Of a stretch of DNA of 50,470 nt, positions 16,844-26,242 are shown piece after piece (the first letter of the stretch is position 1; every line of letters begins with the position of its first letter). Made by a program: the position numbers and the translations under genes. Under the pieces are notes generated by a model. That model was not told where the DNA came from. It saw only the letters and a list, made by a program, of their open reading frames with translations, and did no database searches. The DNA is from a virus. The stretch is from positions 1-50,470 of the IMG/VR virus record IMGVR_UViG_3300029268_000027. One strand, 5' to 3'.

Positions 16844-16867
16844 AAGCGGACCCAAGAGTCCGCTTTA
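16844..16867 (-). terminator. Intrinsic terminator after the capsid block
   Basis: AAAGCGGAC and GTCCGCTTT form a perfect 9-bp stem with a 6-nt loop. On the minus strand TTTTCTTTTT follows at once. It closes the scaffold-decoration-capsid-69-residue gene block. Confidence 0.85.
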
Positions 16868-16911
16868 GTTAACTTGGGGTAATTAACCTAAGTTATTGAT
16901 TTGATTATTGA

Positions 16912-17121
16912 TTAACCCCAGCGGATGTGCCAGAAGGCATTGAAGCCATCTCCGGCGTATGCTGCCTCATCAGTAACCTTAGTTGTAAGGAAATAAGGCT
17001 CTAGGTTAAATTGACAGAACCAACCATATCGTCCCCAGGAGCCGTCCCAGAGCCGATGTTTCCAATCAGTGGTCTTTACCTTACGGGTCTTCCCACTTAG
17101 GTCAAGATAGATTATCGCCAT
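16912..17121 (-). CDS. Small protein downstream of the major capsid gene
   Basis: 69 residues; the ATG has AAGGAGG 7 nt upstream. It is rich in Trp and Tyr (WKHRLWDGSWGRYGWFC) with a predicted beta character, and ends FNAFWHIRWG. It is transcribed with the major capsid gene and followed by a terminator. It is probably a minor capsid or head-associated protein; no family was recognised. Confidence 0.6.
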   Translation of the reverse strand: MAIIYLDLSGKTRKVKTTDWKHRLWDGSWGRYGWFCQFNLEPYFLTTKVTDEAAYAGDGFNAFWHIRWG

Positions 17122-17133
17122 GTTTACGCCTCC

Positions 17134-18210
17134 TTATGGGGTATACCTATCAACGACACCAAGGCACATGCTGCGGGCTTCGAGACATGCAAAGCCATAC
17201 TCGCACCAGCCATAAAAGCCTTGTTGCTGGCGTCTGTGTAGAGTCGGATCGTCATGGGCTTCGTACTCCTGCTTAATTATCATGATAAGAGACATGTCGG
17301 ACTTGTCAAACCCATATACCTGAGTCTCACCAGCCGTATCCAAGTTTCCATTCTCATCAAGAACATTACCGTGAGTGATTGTGTAATCATTAAAGTGATT
17401 ACTTGTGTCGCCCCTGAACGGACCATACAATGACGTCTTGTCATTGATGTTGTATTTACCACGCACACCTAGACAATCTGCAACCCTAAAGGTAACTCCC
17501 CAAATACTGCCTAGACCAGCAGCCTGAAAAATTTCCCTTCGAGTTACTGGGTCAACTTCGGTGTCCGTATACTCTCTAATGTCAGCCATGTCTTCCGGAG
17601 AAATCCAAAGTTCCCCCAGATTACGACCTAACCGCTGATATCCAACTATCATGCGATTCAAAAGCTCCTTTGAGAAATAGCCCGCAGAGGCATCGCCCGC
17701 TGCCATTTCATATACAGGAGCAGCACGAGGAGGTAGAATGCCTGCACCATCAAATGCTGAAGTTACAGCAGGAATAATGGTTCTCCATCCAGCCTCTTCC
17801 TCATATGCAGCAATTGCATTAGCAACTGCCTGCTGAGCCTTAGTAACAATATCCACACGTCCCTCACGAGCATACTTGAGGAGCCAATTCTTCGCCGCCT
17901 GTAAGGTGAACGTAGGAATTAAGACCTCTTCTGCCCCGAGTTCCATGGTGTCCTGTGCAACATAAGCCATACCAGGAAGAATCCAGATAGGGCTATCAAA
18001 GTCATCCGCGATTGGGAATGACGGTTGCTGGCCAGGACCAAGCCTGATGACCGAAAACAACTGCCGCATGTAAGACTTCTCTTCAACCTTCTTTAAAATT
18101 GGTCCGGTTAAAGAAGCTGCAAACTCTTGGAAAGCCCTAAGGCCCCGCGGCGTGTGCATGTCGGCGGTCGCTTTAAAAAGTTCACATTTTCTTTCTAAAC
18201 TAATAGCCAT
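17134..18210 (-). CDS. Major capsid protein
   Basis: About 358 residues from ATG 18210 (MAISLERKCELF), which has GGGGG 9 nt upstream; a GTG at 18222 has none. The protein has a helical N-terminus, a long middle helix region (AKNWLLKYAREGRVDIVTKAQ) and a beta-rich C-terminal half with ELWISPEDMADIREY, a pattern common in HK97-fold capsid proteins. It follows scaffold and decoration genes and precedes a strong terminator. No long N-terminal propeptide is obvious; a separate coiled-coil scaffold gene is present instead. The fold is inferred. Confidence 0.75.
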   Translation of the reverse strand: MAISLERKCELFKATADMHTPRGLRAFQEFAASLTGPILKKVEEKSYMRQLFSVIRLGPGQQPSFPIADDFDSPIWILPGMAYVAQDTMELGAEEVLIPTFTLQAAKNWLLKYAREGRVDIVTKAQQAVANAIAAYEEEAGWRTIIPAVTSAFDGAGILPPRAAPVYEMAAGDASAGYFSKELLNRMIVGYQRLGRNLGELWISPEDMADIREYTDTEVDPVTRREIFQAAGLGSIWGVTFRVADCLGVRGKYNINDKTSLYGPFRGDTSNHFNDYTITHGNVLDENGNLDTAGETQVYGFDKSDMSLIMIIKQEYEAHDDPTLHRRQQQGFYGWCEYGFACLEARSMCLGVVDRYTP

Positions 18211-18228
18211 TTTATAACACACCCCCTA

Positions 18229-18753
18229 TTATATCAGAGCCTTAATGTGCAGCTGTCGTCCCTGCACCAATCTAGCCACTGTTAGTGTGTTCATCGCTAC
18301 TGCTACCGGAGTAGTATTATTTACTCCAGATTGGCAATAACCACTACCAGAAGCGGTGCACAACGTTCCGCTAGCTGAAGCATAAAGCTTGTCACCAGCA
18401 CTGATCGGTACATCCACATCATATACGTTTGTGCTCCAGAGACCCAAGTGTGCTACGCCTACAGGTCCACCAATAAACTCTTGTTGAGTTCCCTGATGTC
18501 TCGGTAGTCGCCCACCCCATGGCACGTACTCCCTGTCATAATACTGACGGATTTCTTGCATTAGAAACCCAAACGGTACCTGATCGCAATCATCCATCAT
18601 TTTGACCACAGTCGTTTCACCGTCGCAGCCTGCTATAGTAACTACTACGCCCTGCGGACAAACGATTGGGGAACTTGAAACGTAAGAAGAATCTTGTGTA
18701 ATGTCATGCTTGCAGAATGAATTCTCAAGCACAGGTTGTCTTGCAATAAACAT
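18229..18753 (-). CDS. Capsid decoration-like protein
   Basis: 174 residues, beta-rich with many Gly, Ser, Thr and Val. The segment VDVPISAGDKLYASASGTL followed by PVAVAMNTL resembles small capsid-stabilising proteins that present 'ISAGDxLY' turns. It lies between scaffold and major capsid genes, and its start shares a base with the scaffold stop. The role is inferred from sequence style and order. Confidence 0.6.
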   Translation of the reverse strand: MFIARQPVLENSFCKHDITQDSSYVSSSPIVCPQGVVVTIAGCDGETTVVKMMDDCDQVPFGFLMQEIRQYYDREYVPWGGRLPRHQGTQQEFIGGPVGVAHLGLWSTNVYDVDVPISAGDKLYASASGTLCTASGSGYCQSGVNNTTPVAVAMNTLTVARLVQGRQLHIKALI

Positions 18754-19484
18754 TATTTCTTCTCCTCCTCATCCCACATGCTCGCATAGTCTTTAGCCAT
18801 CTCTTCTGGGAGGTCATCGTCGCCTCCAGCAGGAATAACAGTAAGAGATGCCATTTGCTTTTTGAGTTTCAGGAGTTCTGCCGCAGTCGTTCTCGGGTTG
18901 TCTAGCACGTCGTCACTAATATCTGTGTCAGTATCTACACCATTGTCAACTGCCACACCCACAGGAACAGTTGCAGTCTGAGCAACCTTCTTTTCCCAAC
19001 GAACTTTGAATGCTACAAGCTCACCTTTGTAGTCAGCGAACTCTTCGTCATCCATCTTCTTAATTTTAGTTCTCAGTTTATCTGTTACACTAGCACTCTC
19101 CAGGAGATCAGCCTCCTCAAGCTCAGCTATCCTTTTCTGCATAGCAGCATCCTGTTCCATATTATGCAACTTAGTTTCCAGATCGTTCTTAGCCAGTTCC
19201 GCTGCAGCGTGCAACGCTGTAAGCTTAGAAATTTCCTTCTCTAAATCAATAATCTTTTGCTCTAAGTCTTTCTTTTCGCTTCTTAGGGCTTCATTTTCAG
19301 CTGCAAGAGACTGATTATCCTCCTCAACCGCAGCTTTGGCATCTGACAAATCTGCGAGGTCAGTCTGATAACCTTCAACAAGCTCTTCCAGTTTGCCTTT
19401 CTGATTAGTTTCGTCAGCTAAAACTTCTGCGACTGCCTGCTTAGCTGTTGCCCTAATTTGCTTGTTTTTATTGGTCGATTTCAT
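18753..19484 (-). CDS. Capsid scaffold protein
   Basis: 243 residues. A long coiled coil (about 15-170, dense in Glu, Lys, Leu and Ala heptads) is followed by a flexible acidic linker (VDTDTDISDDVLDN) and a short helical C-terminus ending EEEKK. It lies immediately before decoration and capsid genes. This is the classic form and place of a head scaffold, removed or cut during maturation. A GGAGGG site precedes the start. Confidence 0.75.
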   Translation of the reverse strand: MKSTNKNKQIRATAKQAVAEVLADETNQKGKLEELVEGYQTDLADLSDAKAAVEEDNQSLAAENEALRSEKKDLEQKIIDLEKEISKLTALHAAAELAKNDLETKLHNMEQDAAMQKRIAELEEADLLESASVTDKLRTKIKKMDDEEFADYKGELVAFKVRWEKKVAQTATVPVGVAVDNGVDTDTDISDDVLDNPRTTAAELLKLKKQMASLTVIPAGGDDDLPEEMAKDYASMWDEEEKK

Positions 19485-19645
19485 TCATTAAACCCTCCAC
19501 TAATAGAGTGTACCAAGTCTTTTGGCGACTTATTATCACCTGTTCTGCCCCCACAAAACCTTGACCTTTTCCACCTTTTATTATCTGCTTATATATTTAA
19601 GTTAGTTAATTACACGGTTTTCGGTGTATAAAGTTAAATAAAAAT

Positions 19646-22456
19646 TTATAGCTGGATAAACCAATCGAAAGTTCCAGTACCAGACAATGTATTAGAATAC
19701 ACTGTATCAGTGTTAATTCCCTTAGTAACCCACCAATTTCCTGGATTTATATCATTAGGAGTAATGTATATTGTATGATTAATATTTCCAAAATTATGAG
19801 TTATCTCTGTCCCAACATCACCCGACCAAGGTAAACCATAACCGCGGTTGTATTGAATACTTTGCGGATTATAATAGCTGTAAGTTAAATCAAGTAAACC
19901 CGAAGTTGGGTCTGATATATTTGTAGATGTTGAATAAATTTCTATGGGAACTACTTCACTATACGGACCAAATGTACCTGTAGAGATAACCGTTCCAGAT
20001 GCTGAAGTAAACACAGGAATAAATCTTGTTTGATCTGCAGGAACACCAACTGACAACGAAGGGGCATAACCAACCTTTACCCAACACCCATATGAGACGG
20101 AACTTGCAAAACCAGATTGATATCCAGTTAGGTTACCTACTTTTCTGTATGATGCAACAATAGTAGCTCCGGCGGTTTCTGTACCCCCACTCCAATACAC
20201 AGAAATATACATTGTATCAGATCCGGTACCGGTTACGGTAACTGGAGCAAAATCAAATTGTTGCTCACCATCCCCATTGTGCGTACCAGAGTAAATATCA
20301 CCAAGTGTGTAAGTACCTGCAACTACCTCCCTTGCTTGTTTAAGTGTAAACTGGGCCCCAGCAGTCTTGTTAAAGAGCCACACAGAACTTATCTGTGCTT
20401 GATTATCTAGAAGAACATCTTTATTAACTAATGTATAATTATCGAATTGGCTCACAGCTTTATCTGGGATAGAAATCCCAACAGTTGACCCCCCACCCCC
20501 TACAACCCCGCTTAAAGTCAAGGACATACTTTGTAAGATATGATTAGATGGTAATAATGAGAATCCGATAGGAAAGGACACACCAGAAATCGATGCCTGA
20601 ATAGTTCGTTGGCATAAGCTCTGATAACACGGAGTAGTCGCTGAAACTGCAAACCTATTGTAATCTGTTTGTTCTATATAAATATTTTCCCCGCCCGAAA
20701 TTACTGTCTGTTGTGCAGCATCAAAACAATGTTCTCTATACTTTATCGTAACTTGCATATAACCAGAAGTATCCGCAACAGTTTCATTCTTATAAATCTT
20801 TATTAAACGGTCAGACGCGGTCGGATACCAAATATTGCCCTGTTGAAGTCCAGAAACTGATGTATAAACAGAAGGAGTAAACTCCTTTATTATTGATTCA
20901 TTATCAAGTTCTTCACCTATTTTATAACTAACTGCGTATCTTGCAGATAACCTTACACTATAACTTGTACTCACCGTCCAGGTTGTAATCTGGGTACCTG
21001 TTTGATTACCTGTTTTATAAGACTGTGTTATTCCGTAAAGACCAGGAGCGCTGCTCGATGAAAAAGAATTAAGTGTGATTGCGTTATACACACCGATTTC
21101 ATAATTTCCAGTATCTGGTACCCTAAATAAATCACATGCTTGCCAATAATTCCCTCCGTCCTTTGTGAAAGATATCTGGCCACCACTCACTGTAATTGCT
21201 AAACTGTCGCGGCAATCAGCCGTTCCAGCAGACCATACCTTACCATATTTAGGCTTTATAACCGCACCATTTGTGCAACCTACTCCTATATAATTAACAT
21301 ACCACCCATTTTTTAAATACTCCCCTCCCCTTCTAAAACTAGTCGCTGCACCTGCATTTGTAGTACCAGTGATAAGATCGAGTGTCGGGTACATTTCTGC
21401 CCCGTAACCACCTAAAAACCCACTTACAACAGTTATAGCTACGTTAGTAACTTCGCAATTAGCTGGAAGTGTAAATAATTCTTTTGGAAAACTATCGCTA
21501 TAGTAGACATCAAAAACTTGAGTGACCTCAGTTCCTGAACAAGCCACTACAGACCTCGCTGTGGTTGCCTCTGACCCGTCCGTAAATTTAATGCTACTAA
21601 CTGATGGTGTCCCAGACGTAGTTGATACCCATTCTACGCCACTGTTAATTAAAAGTGCATTAAGGCTTCCCGTAGGTAAGCCCGCCGTTCCACCGCTAAT
21701 AGTGCTGCCATCTACATACCAAGTTAACCCTATAAGGTTTGTAGTAATGCCACCCTGTCCCACCAACGCGGGTATCTGAGATATAATATCGCCGGAAGTT
21801 GTAGTTAGCTGTTCTACAGTAATGCCTCCACCTACCTGAGCTAATAAATCTCCGCTGATAGTAGTCATTTCATTTAAATCGATAAAATTTAGATTTGCCC
21901 AAGACTGTGTAGCATAACCTGATAAAGAAGGAATTTGAGCCACAACATCCCCGCTTACCGTGGTAATTTGTCCATGCGTAACGTAATCAGTAGGTATCTG
22001 AGAAACAATATCACCACTTGCAGTAGTTAACTGCTCAAACGTGACCCCGCCCCCAGGCTCACCAATTTGAGCTATAATATCCCCACTTATAGTAGTCATT
22101 TGCCCATTATCTACATAAGAATTAGCAACCCAACTCTGTGTAGCGTAACCCACTAAGGAAGGAATTTGAACAACTATATCTCCAGAAGCGGTAGTTAGTT
22201 GCTCTTGGGTTACTCCGCCACCAAGTTCCATTTGTGCTACCAAATCCCCACTAATGGTGGTCATTGCTGCTGTACCTACAAAAGTAGCACTAGCCCAATC
22301 TGATAAAGACTGCCCACTCACATACCAAAGGTTATCTTGGTAAGTAGCAATTATACCATAAACTCCAGATATAGTAGGGGTAATACCCATTAGAAAAGAG
22401 TCTATTTGGTCTTTAGTATAGTAATCAGAAATAGGGAAAGGGTAAATAATTTTCAT
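19646..22456 (-). CDS. Large tail fibre / receptor-binding protein with SGD repeats
   Basis: 936 residues. It starts MKIIYPFPISDYYTKDQIDSFL, the 'YYTKxxID' opening seen in many fibre proteins. Residues about 65-240 hold seven copies of a repeat built on M/L-T-T-x-S-G-D-I/L-x-x-Q, spaced by 'YATQSWA' and Gly-rich linkers. The rest is beta-rich, Ser/Thr/Gly/Tyr-rich sequence of adhesin type. The 105-residue gene upstream overlaps it by 4 nt. It probably trimerises and binds the host surface. No enzyme motif or chaperone domain was seen. Confidence 0.75.
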   Translation of the reverse strand: MKIIYPFPISDYYTKDQIDSFLMGITPTISGVYGIIATYQDNLWYVSGQSLSDWASATFVGTAAMTTISGDLVAQMELGGGVTQEQLTTASGDIVVQIPSLVGYATQSWVANSYVDNGQMTTISGDIIAQIGEPGGGVTFEQLTTASGDIVSQIPTDYVTHGQITTVSGDVVAQIPSLSGYATQSWANLNFIDLNEMTTISGDLLAQVGGGITVEQLTTTSGDIISQIPALVGQGGITTNLIGLTWYVDGSTISGGTAGLPTGSLNALLINSGVEWVSTTSGTPSVSSIKFTDGSEATTARSVVACSGTEVTQVFDVYYSDSFPKELFTLPANCEVTNVAITVVSGFLGGYGAEMYPTLDLITGTTNAGAATSFRRGGEYLKNGWYVNYIGVGCTNGAVIKPKYGKVWSAGTADCRDSLAITVSGGQISFTKDGGNYWQACDLFRVPDTGNYEIGVYNAITLNSFSSSSAPGLYGITQSYKTGNQTGTQITTWTVSTSYSVRLSARYAVSYKIGEELDNESIIKEFTPSVYTSVSGLQQGNIWYPTASDRLIKIYKNETVADTSGYMQVTIKYREHCFDAAQQTVISGGENIYIEQTDYNRFAVSATTPCYQSLCQRTIQASISGVSFPIGFSLLPSNHILQSMSLTLSGVVGGGGSTVGISIPDKAVSQFDNYTLVNKDVLLDNQAQISSVWLFNKTAGAQFTLKQAREVVAGTYTLGDIYSGTHNGDGEQQFDFAPVTVTGTGSDTMYISVYWSGGTETAGATIVASYRKVGNLTGYQSGFASSVSYGCWVKVGYAPSLSVGVPADQTRFIPVFTSASGTVISTGTFGPYSEVVPIEIYSTSTNISDPTSGLLDLTYSYYNPQSIQYNRGYGLPWSGDVGTEITHNFGNINHTIYITPNDINPGNWWVTKGINTDTVYSNTLSGTGTFDWFIQL

Positions 22457-22770
22457 CGACCAGCCAAAAATTCCATAGTTATACTGTAATCAGAACTAAC
22501 CCATCCTATCGTTGCAGATGTATCAACTACTAACCTAGTCTCCCAAGCGGCCCCATCCCGAAATGTGAAGTAGGTGGCTGCACCAGATGCAGTAGCAAAG
22601 AACCAAGTGTACTTTTGGCGGGGTTGTAGAAGAAATTCTTTTATGTCAGTATTTGTTATGATAGGTGTCCATTCACCACTCACTACAGTAAAGTTCTGAA
22701 CAGGCAATATTCCACCCACTGAATTTCCTACGGTAACATTTTCTATATCTCTTGGCTGGTCTTTTATCAT
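22453..22770 (-). CDS. Small fibre-associated virion protein
   Basis: 105 residues, beta-rich (FTVVSGEWTPIITNTD, FFATASGAATYFTF). There is no signal peptide or catalytic motif. It overlaps the large fibre gene by 4 nt (ATGA) and follows the phosphoesterase-like gene by 3 nt. It is probably a small virion or fibre-base protein; no family was recognised. Confidence 0.55.
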   Translation of the reverse strand: MIKDQPRDIENVTVGNSVGGILPVQNFTVVSGEWTPIITNTDIKEFLLQPRQKYTWFFATASGAATYFTFRDGAAWETRLVVDTSATIGWVSSDYSITMEFLAGR

Positions 22771-22773
22771 TCT

Positions 22774-23439
22774 TTAAACTCCAGCACTCGCAACAACTTC
22801 ACCTGTTACATAACTGATTAACTCAAACCCATTGGCCCTTGCGATCAAAAGTGTCTTATTAACCACTACATCACCAACATTTATGTAAGTAATGCCCCCC
22901 AAATCCTTAATAGTGGGCGAGAAAGTATGTCCAGTAATAACATAATCAAACTTGTCTTTAAAGACAGTTACAATATTAGCTTCGTATACTGACTCTTGCT
23001 CCGGACAAAGTCTTTTATATAATTGATGGAAGAAACCACTTGAGGTGTCTACAGTGGGAGTTAGCAAATGCCCATGCAAGCAGATTGCTTTCTTATTAGC
23101 GATAGGAAAAGTAAGAGCGGAGTGAACAATAGGAAATATATCTTTAAGAAATATCATATCATTATCTTTATCCCCAATTATGTAATGTAACTTGGAACGG
23201 CAGTCTTTGAAGAGAAACTTCAGTATATCTTGTGCCACAGACAAGACTTCACCCATAGGAGCATCTTGTAGATTAAGTAAATCCCCTACAATAACAATTT
23301 TATCAGTTTCCTTTATATACTGACGCAGATAGTCAAGCAACAAGGTATAATTATTATCATGCCTTCCGCCCACATCAACATCCGATAAAAATATCGTTGC
23401 CAATTTCGGGTCTCCTATTTCTGCAAATTTACTATGCAT
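22774..23439 (-). CDS. LpxH-like metallophosphoesterase with altered metal ligands
   Basis: About 222 residues from ATG 23439; a TTG at 23448 is in frame. The calcineurin-like motif order is visible: FLSDVDVGG (usually DxH), VGDLLNL (usually GDxxD/E), IGDKDND (usually GNxD), LHGHLL and TGHTFSP (usually GHTH), then YINVGD. Overall it resembles UDP-2,3-diacylglucosamine hydrolases. At least three metal ligands differ (His to Asp, Asn to Asp, last His to Phe), so activity is doubtful or altered. It lies among fibre genes. Confidence 0.7.
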   Translation of the reverse strand: MHSKFAEIGDPKLATIFLSDVDVGGRHDNNYTLLLDYLRQYIKETDKIVIVGDLLNLQDAPMGEVLSVAQDILKFLFKDCRSKLHYIIGDKDNDMIFLKDIFPIVHSALTFPIANKKAICLHGHLLTPTVDTSSGFFHQLYKRLCPEQESVYEANIVTVFKDKFDYVITGHTFSPTIKDLGGITYINVGDVVVNKTLLIARANGFELISYVTGEVVASAGV

Positions 23440-23462
23440 CGATCCCAAAATACTATAACTTT

Positions 23463-23549
23463 TTACCTCCGCCGCAACTCATAAAGAACTGCCAATAGAA
23501 TTCTTCCTAGAGCCATTCCGCATTCCAATCCAATTAAAAATTGTTGCAT
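23463..23549 (-). CDS. Possible 28-residue membrane peptide
   Basis: MQQFLIGLECGMALG continues to a basic end (ELRRR). An AAGAGG site lies 4-5 nt before the ATG. The centre is hydrophobic enough for one transmembrane helix. It fills part of the 210-nt gap between the phosphoesterase-like and 143-residue genes; the rest of that gap (23550-23649) shows nothing. Very short, so uncertain. Confidence 0.35.
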   Translation of the reverse strand: MQQFLIGLECGMALGRILLAVLYELRRR

Positions 23550-23649
23550 ATTACCTCTTCAGTAATTAGCACTGCCTAATAGTAATGCTCTCCATCCTAA
23601 CAAAGTAACTTAGTTATTATCCGAAATCGCCTGTTTATTACACTATCAT

Positions 23650-24081
23650 TTATCCTGGATAGGGTAACTCAGTTCTAATTTGACTCTTCAAAGTTTTCCA
23701 TTCCTCTAACGCAGTCGTCCACTCTGCAGACCCTACCGTATATTCATCATCTATATTCATACGAACGGGATCTGTTTCTGTTCTGAACCTCTCCTCGCGC
23801 TGTAATTTTATGGGAATCTTCCTCACCCCAATATAAGCCAACCACTCTGAAGATGTTTCTCCTAAAGCAATTTTTAAGGCTATACATTCAGCTGACGAGG
23901 AACTGAGCCCATGTGCTGCCAATACTAACGGAACTAAACCTTGGGCATCAGCCCCATCTAAATGTATGTTATCATTAGAATCTACACCACTAACTAACAG
24001 CCCTACTGCCAACAATTCGTTATGAATTTCTTTTGATTTTTGTGCCTCCGCCAAAATTTTCTCGTCCATCACTTCGTTCAT
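23650..24081 (-). CDS. Fibre-associated helper-like protein, unknown family
   Basis: About 143 residues from ATG 24081 (MNEVMDEKIL), with GGGGAGG 8 nt upstream. The longer frame to 24108 would overlap the fibre gene. The N-terminus is helical, and the C-terminus contains VGSAEWTTALEEWKTLKSQIR, resembling the last segment of some tail fibre assembly proteins. It directly follows the 691-residue fibre gene, so a fibre chaperone role is possible. Confidence 0.5.
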   Translation of the reverse strand: MNEVMDEKILAEAQKSKEIHNELLAVGLLVSGVDSNDNIHLDGADAQGLVPLVLAAHGLSSSSAECIALKIALGETSSEWLAYIGVRKIPIKLQREERFRTETDPVRMNIDDEYTVGSAEWTTALEEWKTLKSQIRTELPYPG

Positions 24082-24100
24082 ATCAACACCCTCCCCATAA

Positions 24101-26176
24101 TTATGCAAGTATCATTATATGGGTTTGTAAGTAGCCACCACCCATAATCGTATTAACTCCAGCCTGTGGATATTCTAATGACGTAATATAATGATAGCCT
24201 TTAGCCAATGAAAAAGAAATGGGATTTACAAGCCAAAACCAAGTGCTAGAAAAAGCGTGAGAAGCAGTAACAGTATTAGTAGTAGATGAGTCTACGGCGA
24301 TACCAAGCCAAATTGCCCCACCAACAGCAGTATTCGTATGCTCACTTATTACTCCGGTAACATACTGTGTTCTACATGGGGCATGAACAGCTCTTGTCTG
24401 CCCAGTTCCTGTATTGCTTTCCCTCCAAACAGCAGTATCATACGTCCAAGATGCAGTTACATTTGCAGGACCAATCCTAAATAATTTAGCATTATAATAA
24501 TTTGAAATAGATAATTGCGTTGTGCTACTCTTAAACTTCGATCCCGAATCATTAAAAGTTGTAACTGTCCCTAACCATCTATACCCCCGCCATGCACCGG
24601 TATTCGAAAAAACAGGAGAACCACCAAGTATATCCAACCCCAAAAGATCTCCGGTACCAGCCATGGCTGGTCCCCATTTTCCAGCAGCTAAATCTGTAGC
24701 AAAAGTATCAGATGTATGTGCCGCAATACATGGGTAATAGGAACCACCGTTAGACACTTTATCCCCTACTTTATAATCCGTACTCGTAACCCACGCAGCA
24801 TATCTTGCACTAGAACCAGCAGTAGATACAGCCCATTTAGCAACAGCCAATGCGATAGTAGTAGCACTAGTGTAAACCGCAAATATATCATAAACTGTAT
24901 CGTAGGTTATTGCTACACCACCTATATCATTACCTGTAGATGAAAGAGTAGGCTCAGAAGAACAGTTAACAACCTCTTCGAGAAAAGTAGAATTGTTGAA
25001 AATTCGTACCTGATTTGAATTTAAAAATGACCATTTTATCTGGGTTGTTGAAACATAATCCAATCTTCCTCCCACCACATCAGGAATCTGCGTCATTATA
25101 TTCCCACTTACAGTAGATAGAGTAGACGTAGTAACATAATTTGTTAAACTCGGAATTTGTGTTACTATATCTCCGCTAGTAGTTGTCAGAACAACTGGTG
25201 TAATGAATTGTCCATTTGCCCAACTTTGGGTTGCATACTCTTCTAATGAAGGGATTTGAGTAATGAGATCACCCGACACAGTAGTTAATCTAGCAGGAGT
25301 TATATAGTTTGCAGAAATATCGGGGATATCCCCAGTTTGAATTGTTCCACCAAAAAACACTGTCCCATTAGACCTCAAAAACTGACCTGCTGGAGCAGCT
25401 TCATTGATCTGGAATCCTTCTGAAGATGAAACCTTTCCAGTAACTTTGACGTCCGCCCATAAATCTACTGTTTCAGCTATAACAGAAAAAGTGTCGTAGG
25501 CAACTAAACCCACATCAGCATGATCTGATATTAGGTTTATGTCACCAAGTCCGTACGTCTTTAGAGATAAATCCTGATTCGCATCTGTTCTAAAAACTAA
25601 TTCAGGTGATGTATCATACAGAATGAGTTTATCATTCACATATAACGATTCCCCACCCATACGGACATCATGCACATAAATATTATTTATTTTCTGGGTA
25701 GGACTGCCTAAGTCCCGCGTTGACACTACACCACTAGCACCAGTCATCTCTGGTAGTAAATTACCAGATAATTCTCTAGAACCGTCTGCTAAGAAATACT
25801 GTGTGTGATCATCAGTGTTTAAATTCTGTAAACTGCCATGTGAGATGATTATTTGTGATACAATATTGCCACTGGTTGTGGATAAAGTTGAAGAAGTTAT
25901 ATAGTTGTCTAATAAAGAAATACCAGACCAGACTGTTCCTGTATGAACATACAAATTTCCCGTGTCAGAACTGAAGAAGAAGCGGCCACTTACACCGCTG
26001 TAAGTAGTCATATTGTCATAAGTATCTACGATTGCTTTACCAATCAGGCATTTGGTTACACCGTTATAAGAAAAAATTGAGCAAGTTGAGGTACATAGGG
26101 CTAACTCCCCAACTGCCATTGGGTTTTCTAATATCTGTGCCTCAGTACCTCTTTTAACTTGAATAACTGTTGACAT
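24101..26176 (-). CDS. Tail fibre protein with Mtd-like N-terminus, SGD repeats and carbohydrate-binding-like module
   Basis: 691 residues. The N-terminus VIQVKRGTEAQILENPMAVG matches the 'IQ-x-RRGT-x-GELA' opening of fibre proteins related to the major tropism determinant. Four repeats of type L-T/S-T-x-S-G-D/N-I-x-x-Q-I follow, with YATQSWANGQFI spacers shared with the 936-residue fibre. Around 455-500, AAWVTSTDYKVGDKVSNGG and later AAHTSDTFATD resemble chitin/carbohydrate-binding modules (CBM5/12 type). The rest is beta-rich. It probably contacts a host surface glycan. Confidence 0.75.
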   Translation of the reverse strand: MSTVIQVKRGTEAQILENPMAVGELALCTSTCSIFSYNGVTKCLIGKAIVDTYDNMTTYSGVSGRFFFSSDTGNLYVHTGTVWSGISLLDNYITSSTLSTTSGNIVSQIIISHGSLQNLNTDDHTQYFLADGSRELSGNLLPEMTGASGVVSTRDLGSPTQKINNIYVHDVRMGGESLYVNDKLILYDTSPELVFRTDANQDLSLKTYGLGDINLISDHADVGLVAYDTFSVIAETVDLWADVKVTGKVSSSEGFQINEAAPAGQFLRSNGTVFFGGTIQTGDIPDISANYITPARLTTVSGDLITQIPSLEEYATQSWANGQFITPVVLTTTSGDIVTQIPSLTNYVTTSTLSTVSGNIMTQIPDVVGGRLDYVSTTQIKWSFLNSNQVRIFNNSTFLEEVVNCSSEPTLSSTGNDIGGVAITYDTVYDIFAVYTSATTIALAVAKWAVSTAGSSARYAAWVTSTDYKVGDKVSNGGSYYPCIAAHTSDTFATDLAAGKWGPAMAGTGDLLGLDILGGSPVFSNTGAWRGYRWLGTVTTFNDSGSKFKSSTTQLSISNYYNAKLFRIGPANVTASWTYDTAVWRESNTGTGQTRAVHAPCRTQYVTGVISEHTNTAVGGAIWLGIAVDSSTTNTVTASHAFSSTWFWLVNPISFSLAKGYHYITSLEYPQAGVNTIMGGGYLQTHIMILA

Positions 26177-26242
26177 TCATAAATCCTTTTAGGTACCGAA
26201 TTTCATATAGCCCCCACCAAAATACCTAAATAATAAAAAACC

